From Episyrphus balteatus (Eukaryota > Arthropoda > Insecta > Diptera > Syrphidae): 64,000 nucleotides of DNA. The notes under the pieces are model-generated. The model searched no databases and was not told the origin of the DNA. It saw only the letters and a list, made by a program, of their open reading frames with translations. This document shows positions 55,048 through 64,000 of the stretch, piece by piece (positions within the stretch are counted from its first letter, which is position 1; every line of letters begins with the position of its first letter). Position numbers and translations under genes: made by a program. The stretch covers positions 88,473,120 through 88,537,119 of the forward strand of contig NC_079136.1 in assembly GCF_945859705.1 (NCBI RefSeq), in the 5' to 3' direction.

Positions 55048-55110
55048 TTGATTAAAAAAAAAGTACGACTGGGTCTCACGTACTTGTTCTTATGTTAAAA
55101 GTTGCTTGGA
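55048..55110 (-). mobile_element. Helitron-like 3' end, minus strand
   Basis: GTACGACTGGGTCTCACGTA followed by CTTGTTCTTATG is the complement of the family terminus, and AAGTTGCTTGGAATAT continues the homology. The 5' extent is unclear. Confidence 0.6.
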
Positions 55111-55542
55111 ATATTAAAACTATTTAAATATTCATAAAAGAATTTTTTTTAGAAATAAAAAAAACTAATTAGGTATAAATTTAGGTTTAAAGTTAAAAAA
55201 ACACATTCTTATATGGCTTTGGCCTCCCAAACGAAGTATAACAAAGAATTTGTTAGCTTTTTTTTTTAATAATAATTTTCAAAAAAAAAATTTATATGCC
55301 AAAAAGGCAACATTTTTATGGCATAAAAACAACTGGGTTTCAATAAAATTGATCCGTTTTCAAAAAATAAATATCCTAAAAAAATTTTTCAATTTATTCT
55401 GTGAAATTTACTCATGTTGTGCGGTTCAGAACGTACGGTATATGCTTAACGAAAGTAAATGAATTGCGCATAAGATGTGCGATATGGTAATTTTATGAGA
55501 ATTGTGTGTGCTTCAGCACTAGTAGTAGCGATATGGAACTTG
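55111..55542. other. AT-rich spacer
   Basis: Non-coding. A 70-codon low-complexity frame (55250-55462) is not defended. Confidence 0.5.
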
Positions 55543-55790
55543 CAGGGTTGCTACAAAGCTCAAAAGTGAGCTGAGCTCAGCTCACAGTTTAGCTCAAATT
55601 TTGAGCTATCTCACTTTTGAGCTATGTACCATAGCTCAGCTCATTTGAGCTAAGCTGAAAGTGAGCTGAGCTGATGGTTGAGCTGAGCAGTTGGGTGAGC
55701 TGAGCTGTCGGTGAGCTGAGCTGAGCTGTTGGGTGAGCTAAGGTAAAGTGAGCTGAGCTGAGCTGTGATGGGTGAGAGGATACATTGATT
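55543..55790. repeat. GAGCTGAGCTC motif array after a hAT-like left end
   Basis: CAGGGTTGCTAC at 55543 looks like a hAT-type terminus and is followed by about 230 bp in which AGCTGAGCTC, GTGAGCTGAGCT and TTTGAGCT recur more than 15 times in both orientations. No matching right end with a TSD was found, so this may be a single-ended remnant. Confidence 0.7.
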
Positions 55791-56016
55791 TTTATTTGGA
55801 AAGTATAATGAAATATGAAGATATTTTAAACTTTTATAAAACACCATAGCTTAAGATGTTTGGTTCTAGTTATTAATGGAATTATTTTAACACATGGATA
55901 TTTTTATAAATAAAACAGATAATTTTTCGTGATCTTTTCTCTTGGTTTTTTTAATAGTAAATATATTTCTATTTTTTTAGTAAAATATTTCTTTTTTTAT
56001 CATAAAAAAAAATTCC

Positions 56017-56635
56017 GGTACAATTAGCTTTTTCGACTTTTTTTCAAAATTCCGAGAAAATCGCGTTTGAAAGTTGGGGTAATTTTTTTTTTTTCGAAAA
56101 ATCCCCGAATCTTTGAACGCTCCTGGAAGCTAAGCCGCTTGAGAACAATTTTTGGGAGTAATGCCAAATGATAGCTTGTGTCATGGGCCTACGCTTTGCA
56201 TATTATCAGATTTTTAAAAAATCGCCTTCCATGTTAAACCGCCACATCATGCCTTTTTTTCAGAATCATGCCTATTTTTTTTTTACTTTTAAGTTCTCCC
56301 GGTTTGAGAACGCGTGGACCTACAGGGATGGGAGTTGTACCCAAATGTAGGTTAGAGTCCCCGCTACCTTTTGGCATCAAAAATTTTATTTTAATTTTCT
56401 TAAAAATTCCGCGATATAGGGGTTGGCACGCTTTGATCTAGAGACAGGGGAGTGGTGCCATATGAAAGTTTATATTCTCAGCTACCCAAAAGTGGTATAA
56501 TCCGGTTTTTCGATTTTTTTTCAAAATTCCGAGAAAATCGCGTTTGAAAGTTGGGGTAAAATTTTTTTTCGAAAAATCCCCGAATCTTTGAACGCTCCTG
56601 GAAGCTAAACCGCTTGAGAGCAATACAACATCAAC
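56017..56635. repeat. Direct duplication of about 125 bp, 485 bp apart
   Basis: The block TCAAAATTCCGAGAAAATCG ... GAACGCTCCTGGAAGCTAA ... CCGCTTGAGA occurs at about 56040-56145 and again at 56520-56622 with few differences. The intervening DNA contains related phrases (CGATATAGGGGTTGGCACGC, GCTTTGATCTAGAGACAGGG), so a tandem unit of about 480 bp is likely. Confidence 0.8.
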
Positions 56636-56733
56636 TTGCCACATGAAACATGTAACTTGCAACGTGTTGTGTGTTTTATGTTTGCCTGCATTTTTAAATA
56701 CTAAAGTACTGCCTACTCTAAAGGTGAAACGAC

Positions 56734-57910
56734 TAGGGCTGTAAAAGAAACGACAAAATGAGTACCCGCATGTATACGTTACTTTAGATACTAGTACCCG
56801 TATCAATAATATCGTTACTCGTTACTTTCGTATGTTTCGCATTTTTCGCATATTTACTTTCGTTACTTTCGCATGCTTCGTGTGTTTCCTACATTTCGTA
56901 TATTTCATGTATTTGATACGTTTGGTATGTTTGGTATTTTAAGTATGTTTCGTACATTGGTATAAGGGTGTAAACATTTTTTTTTTTTGAAAAAAACCAA
57001 AAACAATTTCTATAATCTAAGCTACATTTTAAGGTCATAAACATTAAAATTAGTTGCGGCATTCTCATGTAATAAGAATTTAAAGGTAGCTATATTGAAT
57101 TTTTTTCGTTTTTTTTTTAATCAAACGTGGAAACTTTTTTGATTTTTTTCCAAATTTTTAGACAAAACTTGGGTAATTTTTTGTTTATATTCTTTCAGTA
57201 ATCTTATCACAATTCTTTAGAGACCTTTATTTCAAAAGTGCAACGCGCAGATCTCGAAATATTAACACTTCAATACAACAATGTCGAACAATTTTTCATT
57301 TATTTTTTCTATTGAGAGTGATTTTCAAACCTCGTTTTCTCTGCTTTTTTTGTGTTGAAAATTTTGCACCGAAAATAAACTAATTTTTTGAAAAACCAAA
57401 AAACTTTTGTACATTCTTAAGCTTAATATCAACTATTAACACAAAGGCCATAAACAGATTGGTTGCGTCGTGAATATACATATTTCGGCCAAATAGAGAA
57501 AATACAAAAACGTCTCTTTTGATATTTCTGTATAAATTATCGATAACACAATGATTATTGAACCTTGGCACTACTGTTTTAATCGAGACAAAAGTAAACT
57601 CCAGATAATTATCTGCAGTTAGCATTCTGTTTCTGACTATGGTTACGATACCGACACGAGATGCGAGATGCGACAAATTGAGTGCATCACTTCATTTCGT
57701 ATCTCTTACATCGGATTTAGTATTGAAACTGGAATCGCGTCGTTACTCGTATGTTTCGTATCTTGTACGTTTCGTATGTTTCGTTACTTCAGTACCCAGT
57801 CACGAAACATACGAGTAACGATACTGTTTAGAAAGTAACGTTTCGTTACTCGTTACTGAAGTGAATACCCGCATTTTAGTAACGAATACATACGATTTGC
57901 TACAGCTCTA
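56734..57910. mobile_element. hAT-like element with TAGRGCTGTA ends
   Basis: The ends are TAGGGCTGTA on the left and, reversed, TAGAGCTGTA on the right. A perfect 8-bp duplication, GAAACGAC, flanks it (56726-56733 and 57911-57918). Length is 1,177 bp. Both subterminal zones are packed with GTTACTCGTATGTTTCG-like words (56790-56960 and 57735-57895). The 98-codon minus frame at 57380-57676 has no recognisable domain. A segment at 57560-57610 resembles one at 2481-2528 inside another hAT-like element. Confidence 0.88.
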
Positions 57911-57954
57911 GAAACGACAGCCCTGCTACCCAGGGTGATCGCGTCATAATCCCT

Positions 57955-58395
57955 TTGACATTCTTGTCAAAAAGTAAATTTTCATACCCACCCTCCCATA
58001 AGAAGCATAACTTCAAAAATATTTGTTTTTGAATTTTCTTAAAATATTGTTTTTATGGGTAGATAAATATTTTCTTTAGAATGGCATGCCAATTTTTTTT
58101 TAGAAAAATGTTTGAAAATTTTTAGCTATACCTATACAAATTTTTTTTTTTTTTGAACACCTCCATCAATTAAAAAAAAAAATACCAAAAATTCTTTATT
58201 ATCCTAGAAATCAAGTTATCAAGAAATCAAAATTCTGAAATTTTAAAAATTATTGTTTTTAATTTTTTAACGTTTTTTTATAAAATAAACACTTAAAAAA
58301 AAAAATAATAATAATGAAAATTTACATAAAATGCTTTAAACCTTACAATAGAGCAAGTTTCAAGTTTGTGCTATCCAGTCATGTATTTACTTTTA
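57955..58395 (+). mobile_element. Diverged Helitron-like 3' fragment
   Basis: GAATGGCATGCCAATTTTTT and later AATAGAGCAAGTTTCAAGTT then TGTGCTATCCAGTCATGTAT reproduce the family's 3' half and a mutated terminus. The 5' half is missing. Confidence 0.6.
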
Positions 58396-59385
58396 AATCG
58401 GTTAATTTCTATGTTGTTGATTGCTTTCCAAATTTCCAAAGTTCAGGGTTATGAAAAATGGTTTTGATAAATTTTTAAACGTTATTTTATCAAAATCATA
58501 TTTTAGTAGGTAACTACAGTATTTAAAGATGAAATTAAATAATTTTTTTTTTTCTAAAAAAACTATCTCCGGATCTTGGTATAAAGATTCTAAAATTTAA
58601 ATTATAAAGTGATTTTTTTCTCAGACAAAACTATTTTTTAGGAAATCAGTTCATGAAATTAAAAAAATATTCATAGGCAAAAAATTGATAAAATGAAATT
58701 GACACGTTAAATGCTGCTGCTTGATGATATGATGTTTGCTTAATAATGTATCAAGCGAAAAGACTAAAAACTTCTACGTGAATCTTTATAGAAACCCTGA
58801 TTCAACACTTCTTAGAATTGCATTATGTGTGTACTGCATTCATGTTGCAATTTGAAGTGCCTTCGCTCTATTCGTGTATCAAAATACTCATATAAAACAT
58901 GCACTATACAAGGTTAATGCAAGCTATCATTTCGTTTCATGAACTATTCCAAAACTTGACACACACTGCAGGAATAAACGTCTTCTTTTCAAATCGATAC
59001 ATCCACATACGATACAGTCCATGAACTCGCTCAAAGCATCTTCTTCTATATACATTGCCCAGTGGCACAAGGACATACTGGTCATCAATGCTATTGCCAC
59101 CATCACTCCATCTGTCAATCGGCTCCTTCGAGTGGTTCCTATATTAAACAGAAGGACTTCCTTATTAATTGCACTATCTAGATCTGTTTTCCTCCAGCTC
59201 CAGCTCTAGCATCGATTCGTTTCCATTCAATAGATCACCAATGTCGACCAGTTAAGTGTGCCACTTTCTCATCCACTCATCCATCATGAGTGTTTTTTTG
59301 ATGATGCCACACTATGACAGTGTCATTGAGCGACCACTTATGGTTGCTGTTTTCTTCCCCCAAGATGCTTCAAAGTGAATTGTGT
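58396..59385. other. Non-coding region, complex in its right half
   Basis: From about 58700 composition is balanced and homopolymers are rare. Opposed frames of 62-63 codons (58927-59118 minus, 59021-59209 plus) overlap and have no recognised domain. The element at 59394 interrupts this region, which continues at 60742. Confidence 0.45.
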
Positions 59386-59393
59386 ATATAGAG

Positions 59394-60733
59394 TAGGGTG
59401 GGTCAAAAAAATCGAAATTCTTTTTTTTGAATTGGTACTCCGAAAAATCGATTGCTAGACCCCTCTAGAATATACACACCAAATATGAGCTCTTTATATT
59501 AATGGGAAGGTCCTCCGCTTTTCAATTTTCCATTTTTACATCAAGCTTCTACTAAAAAAAAATAATTTTTTTATTAATTGACTTTTTAGCAAATTTCTTT
59601 TCATATTCTTGTAGGAAATTGAACGCTCTACAAAAAAGGCCTTATACACTTTTTTCGTTTATCTAACCGTTGAATAGATATTTGAGGTCCAAAAATCGAG
59701 AAAATCTTTAAAAATTAGTTTTTTGTTCTTAATTTTGTAACAAATTGAAAAATTATAATGATCAAACGCGCAAGACATATTCTTGTTGGAAATTGATTGC
59801 TCCACAAAAAAGGTCTTATTAACTTTTTTCATTAATCTAACCACTCTAAAGATATTCGAGGTCAAAGTTAAAAAAAAATATAAAAACATTTTATATTTTT
59901 AAAAAATTTCTAATTCACTGAAACTTTATTATTTTCAAATTAGCAAGATATATTCTTGTAGGGGCTTAAACGTTCTACAAAAAATTCCTTGGAATGAAAT
60001 TGATTGCTTTAACCGTTTAGAAGATATTCGTATCCAAATCGCAATGCATACGGGTCATAAGAAAACTATTGAAATCAGTGAGCATTGGTTTGGATACGAA
60101 TATCTTCTAAACGGTTAAAGCAATCAATTTGATTCCAAAGAATTTTTTGAAGAACGTTAAGGCCCCTACAAGAATATATCTTGCTAATTTGAAAATAATG
60201 AAGTTTCAGTGAATTAGAAATTTTTTAAAAATATAAAATGTTTTTATATTTTTTTTTAACTTTGACCTCGAATATCTTTAGAGTGGTTAGATTAATGAAA
60301 AAAGTTAATAAGACCTTTTTTGTGGAGCAATCAATTTCCAACAAGAATATGTCTTGCGCGTTTGATCATTATAATTTTTCAATTTGTTACAAAATTAAGA
60401 ACAAAAAACTAATTTTTAAAGATTTTCTCGATTTTTGGACCTCAAATATCTATTCAACGGTTAGATAAACGAAAAAAGTGTATAAGGCCTTTTTTGTAGA
60501 GCGTTCAATTTCCTACAAGAATATGAAAAGAAATTTGCTAAAAAGTCAATTAATAAAAAAATTATTTTTTTTTAGTAGAATCTTGATGTAAAAATGGAAA
60601 ATTGCAAAGCGGAGGACCTTCCCATTAATATAAAGAGCTCATATTTGGTGTGTATATTCTAGAGGGGTCTAGCAATCGATTTTTCGGAGTACCAAATCAA
60701 AAAAAAAAATTTCGATTTTTTTGACCCACCCTA
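59394..60733. mobile_element. hAT-like palindromic element with TAGGGTGGGTCAAAAAAATC ends
   Basis: A 1,340-bp palindrome whose inverted ends TAGGGTGGGTCAAAAAAATC are flanked by a perfect 8-bp duplication, ATATAGAG (59386-59393 and 60734-60741). Paired positions sum to 120127 both at the ends (59394 with 60733) and near the centre (60031 with 60096), so arms of about 640 bp have no net indel. The spacer is about 50 nt. Within each arm a unit starting ATATTCTTGTAGG or ATATTCTTGTTGG occurs three times about 174 bp apart (59603, 59777, 59950 in the left arm). A 231-bp stretch (59659-59889 and 60238-60468) translates identically in the two arms. No transposase. Confidence 0.92.
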
Positions 60734-60741
60734 ATATAGAG

Positions 60742-61759
60742 CTAAAGGATGTCGTGGTCGTTGTTTCATAGCACAAAACATACACACACACAAACATATA
60801 TATTTAGAGGTCCTTGATCTGAATGATGGAAAACAAAGCTAAGCAATCAATATAATGACCCTTCCTCCTTTTCTCTCATGATGGAAGCAGACACAGCATC
60901 CATGGCATCCATTTTAAGTGGATAATTATCCATTTTGAAGTATTACCAATGTTCTGCCTGGATAATTGCTCGTCAGACATAAAGCCAACCAAAGCATTAA
61001 CCGATGCTGTTAATATCCTTAAAATTATAATATACATTCAAGAGTATGGGTGTTTCTCTTATTTAAATAATCAACTGAGTAAAAAAAAAATAACACACAT
61101 CTTCTATTAAAAAGAAGGTGATGTAGTAAATTTTCAAACATATTTAACATCAAATTCTGTTCGTTCGGAGGTTTATGGGTATAAATTTTAAAGAGACCTA
61201 AACCGAGTTATTAAAAGTTTCACACTTGAGGGATTCAACGCCTCGCACATTTGCATAATGAACCCTAGCAAGGTGTCGTCCTTGGCGTGATATCCTTGTC
61301 GTATGTCGTATGTGTACCCAGTCTATGCTGTCGGAGAGGATTCGATGACAAGGCCTGGTAAACATTCTACCTCTTAGTACTTCACATAGTGATGAAAAAA
61401 TGGCCCGACTTTTATAGAGGAGTGTGGTTGATGGAATGTAAATCTGAGTCCTTGATACAAGTTATCAAAATAATTAATACTGTTGAAGGGCTTTTGAGGT
61501 TTTAAGTGAAAAGTTGATGGCAAACACGCAGTTTTGTGAGGGGTAGAACAGTCGAAGTTAGAGAGGACCACTTGAGTTGTATGCCGGAGGTAACAAGGAA
61601 CTTAAGGTGCTAACACACCTTCCATGCAGAAATACCTTTTGGTATATATCTAACCGAATTCTCAAAATGATTAAACGAATTCTTAGTTACATGAAATAAG
61701 GTTGCTAGGTAAGTAAGAGAAAGAATGTTAGTTCATTTGCACTAATGTACACTATTTTT
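60742..61759. other. Unique non-coding region
   Basis: Continuation of the complex region of 58.7-59.4 kb, with few homopolymers. The 65-codon minus frame (61374-61571) is unsupported. Possibly regulatory, but nothing specific is visible. Confidence 0.45.
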
Positions 61760-61877
61760 ACTTGCGATATAGGTACTATAGGGAAAGTTTAGGATTCGTA
61801 AAAAAAATCGAACTCGAGATAACAATTTTACATGACATTACGATGATGGAGAATGCCAAAAAAGTGGGTCCGGCAAT

Positions 61878-61922
<45 letters not shown>

Positions 61923-62786
61923 AAGAACCTCGAGCTACAGCCTAAACTACTGAAGCGATTTTCTTCAAACTTGGTAGTTAACAGTTTTGGGTGATTCCCT
62001 AGAGGAGAAATTGAATTTTTTTTTTTAGGACCAAAACTAACGGTACCTGTCATATAACGGAAACAGAAAAGTTGATTTATTTCAAAAACGGCTCTAACGA
62101 TTTTGATTAAAATTTTTATGCTTACTGTTATTGATAAGAGCCGCCTTTGATAATACAAAAAATATTTTTTGTACCGTTATTAACCGTACCTGCCATAGAA
62201 CGGTTTTTCGGATTTATGAATTTCTCATAAACGACGAAACAGATTTCGAATAAATTTTTAATACAGAAACGTTTAAACAATCATTATTTAAAAAAATTTT
62301 TAATTTTTCAAAAAAACACATTTTTGGATTTTTAAAAAATATTTCAAAATTTTTTTTTGAAAAATCAATTTTTTGGAAACGGGTTGGTGAAAAATTTTGA
62401 AATTTCGTTTTTATGTGTAAATTAATTATTTATTCAAAATTGCATATCAATTTTTTTTTTTTGACAAATGTTAGGAAATTTTAATATATAAAAAATTAAT
62501 TTTTTAAAAAACGGCTCTAACGATTTTCGAAAATTTTTTTCTAAAAATTCCTTTTTATACTAGAAATAAAATGGCATACTTAGTTTTTTTGTAAAAGAGC
62601 ATTTAAAACGGAATTTTTATAAATTATTAATAAAAATAGATTTTATTTTTTTGCACCACTAACTTTCGTTAGTGAAAATATCAAATTTTAATTTTTCCCT
62701 TATTTTGTTCAATTGAAAACTTTAACATTAGAGTAACTTTTACCATAAGAGCAAGTACGTGCGACCCCAGTCGTGCAATTTATTTT
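61760..62786 (+). mobile_element. Helitron-like (DINE-1/mini-me type) copy D, near full length
   Basis: It starts ACTTGCGATATAGGTACTAT, has ATTACGATGATGGAGAATGCC-like sequence, a GTCT tract of about 43 bp (61879-61921), CGAGCTACAGCCTAAACTAC and ACGGTACCTGTCATATAACG. It ends AGCAAGTACGTGCGACCCCA then GTCGTGCAATTTATTTT. Its interior matches copy A much more closely than B and C, defining two subfamilies. Confidence 0.9.
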
Positions 62787-62956
62787 CAATGATTCTGTAA
62801 AGACTGATATTTTGTTAATTGATGGGTTTGACATTGCAATTTAGCTTGGTGGTGGTCAGGGGGTACCTGTTGTATAGCCTCTTAAAGATGTAAAAAAAAA
62901 ACTAAAAATTTGCATACTGATAACCATATTGATAAGCCTCAAAATAAATAAATATG

Positions 62957-62982
62957 TAAAATAAAATAAAATAAAATAAAAT
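62957..62982. repeat. (AAAAT)5 microsatellite
   Basis: Five copies of the pentanucleotide in a row. Confidence 0.95.
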
Positions 62983-63087
62983 AATTTATCCGTTGATAAA
63001 TTAACTTTTCAGGCAAAACAAAATAATGCAAAAATAAAAAATTCCAGAGGGTTTTCCCCCCTTAAGCATGATAAGTACTAGAAACAG

Positions 63088-63192
63088 ATGGCGAAAGTGC
63101 AAAGTTTGCAGTTCATATCGAACGGTGTCAGAACTAGCCGTCTTTGTGGTCGTTGGAATGATCCCTATCGATATCCTAGCAACGGAAAGGAA
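63088..63192 (+). other. Exon-like segment with a donor site
   Basis: An open stretch beginning ATGGCGAAAGTGC and ending GGAAAGGAA|GTAAGT (cut after 63192) has balanced codon-like composition. A fair acceptor, TGGTTTCTTTCCAG, follows at 63302-63315. Joined in frame, the peptide would stop after about 42 residues, and I recognise no domain. It could be a non-coding or pseudogene exon, or a chance signal. Confidence 0.2.
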
Positions 63193-64000
63193 GTAAGTAT
63201 ACGACAAAAGGTATTTATGTTTAATTTGGGCTTTAATGATCTTTATTTTTGGATGAAATTAATGAAACACTAAATCATCTTTTTATTAACCTACGTTTTG
63301 CTGGTTTCTTTCCAGCTTCCAGGGAATTCGCGAATTTAGCGGAATTTAATTCAAAAAATGACTGGTCTCAATTGATGCCAAAACTAGTTTTTCTTTAAGC
63401 TTAGGTATTGTAGAAAGTTATAATGATAACAAAAGCACTGTTAAGTGGTTATCATGTAACAAAGAAAAAAAAATAGCATTGAAGTTGCAGTTTGCGATTT
63501 TTATTCTTCTGTACATTTTCTGGAAAAGATGACTATTAGTACTTTTTCTTGTGTTTGGTGATTGTTTAAATAAAAGTTTTATTTATTTTTTTATTGTTTT
63601 AATATCAAGGTTCAAGAAAATAAGTAAATTTTTATTTCACATGGTGTTTCAGTTTTTTGTTTTGGCAATTGAAAATAAAAAAATGTTTTGTTTTTATTTT
63701 CTTACATTTGTTAGAGCAAAACTTTAATTATTTTGCGTTATTCCGCTTTGAAACAGTATTTAGTTAAAAGCTTGACTTATTATCTATCTATCTATTTCTT
63801 GCGTGAGAGGTAACCGATTCATATGTATGTCAAAGGTAGCGTGGGTCATGGTGATGACCAGGGATAGGATGTTGTGGAATTTGCCTTTTTTTCTGGCTTA
63901 ATCGTACGACATTATAGATTAAAAACAAACACGTTTCACGTCCCCCTCGTGCCAAATATATGTATTTTATTTTGCCTTTTTTTGCCTTTTCGTTCGTTAT

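Larger units (their letters stand above)
62787..64000. other. Right flank, non-coding
   Basis: AT-rich, with an (AAAAT)n tract (62957-62982) and a short (TATC)n tract (63783-63796). One exon-like segment at 63088-63192 is listed separately. No other feature recognised. Confidence 0.5.

Noticed and set aside
57380..57676. 98-codon minus frame inside the hAT-like element as a transposase piece
   Set aside because: No hAT, BED or RNase-H-like motif could be recognised and the frame has no neighbours of the same kind.
55543..57925. A larger hAT-like element with CAGGGTTG and CAGCCCTG ends interrupted by 56734-57910
   Set aside because: The flanking 8-mers GGAACTTG and CTACCCAG do not match, so the pairing is not supported.
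58927..59209. Opposed 63- and 62-codon frames of good complexity
   Set aside because: They overlap on opposite strands, match nothing I know and lack start or splice context.
59659..60468. Two identical 76-codon frames on opposite strands
   Set aside because: They are mirror images in the two arms of one palindrome; identity reflects the palindrome, not two genes.

Overview
This window is AT-rich, intron- or gene-desert-like DNA from an animal nuclear genome, most likely a fly (Diptera). The pointer to Diptera is at least ten copies or fragments of a short Helitron-like repeat that carries a (GTCT/GTCA)n tract, a conserved core and a 3' hairpin, the build of the dipteran DINE-1/mini-me class. 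I found no protein-coding gene I would defend. The only confident cellular gene is a tRNA-Arg(TCG) on the minus strand at 42253-42325. The only protein homology I recognise is a frame-broken LINE-type reverse transcriptase remnant near 10.7-11.35 kb. Almost every long open frame is low-complexity, lies in a tandem repeat, or sits in a palindrome arm.

The window is a graveyard of non-autonomous DNA transposons, and many ends can be placed to the base from target-site duplications (TSDs). From left to right: a hAT-like element (493-6061, perfect 8-bp TSD) carries a 9-bp minisatellite and a 125-bp satellite, and the satellite is split by a second hAT-like element (3218-5226, perfect 8-bp TSD). 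A 1.47-kb palindrome follows (7032-8506). Then come Helitron-like copies of both orientations around the dead LINE (8.5-12.5 kb) and a more complex, possibly regulatory stretch with a (CA)35 tract (13.9-15.3 kb). An array of hairpin motifs (18488-20032) surrounds a tiny two-exon transcription-unit-like core. A three-level nested palindrome lies at 24549-27061, and a TIR element inserted into a Helitron-like copy at 27.89-29.71 kb.

In the middle are a tRNA-like (SINE-like) sequence (about 30.27 kb), two copies of a dispersed repeat (30.8 and 35.5 kb), a Helitron-like copy with a 534-bp expanded tetranucleotide (32189-33665), another imperfect palindrome (40268-41538), the tRNA gene, and a 190-bp-arm hairpin (44690-45143) that resembles a hairpin-RNA locus.

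The right third holds three more hAT-like elements with 8-bp TSDs: 52701-54984 (7 of 8 bp), 56734-57910 (perfect) and 59394-60733 (perfect). It also has two further near-complete Helitron-like copies (50004-50947, 61760-62786).

The most unusual theme is the density of very large, well-preserved palindromes. Two of them have no net length difference between arms of about 640-770 bp. In addition, several unrelated TIR elements each carry a private short motif repeated near both ends. All family assignments come from reading the sequence; no database search was possible.
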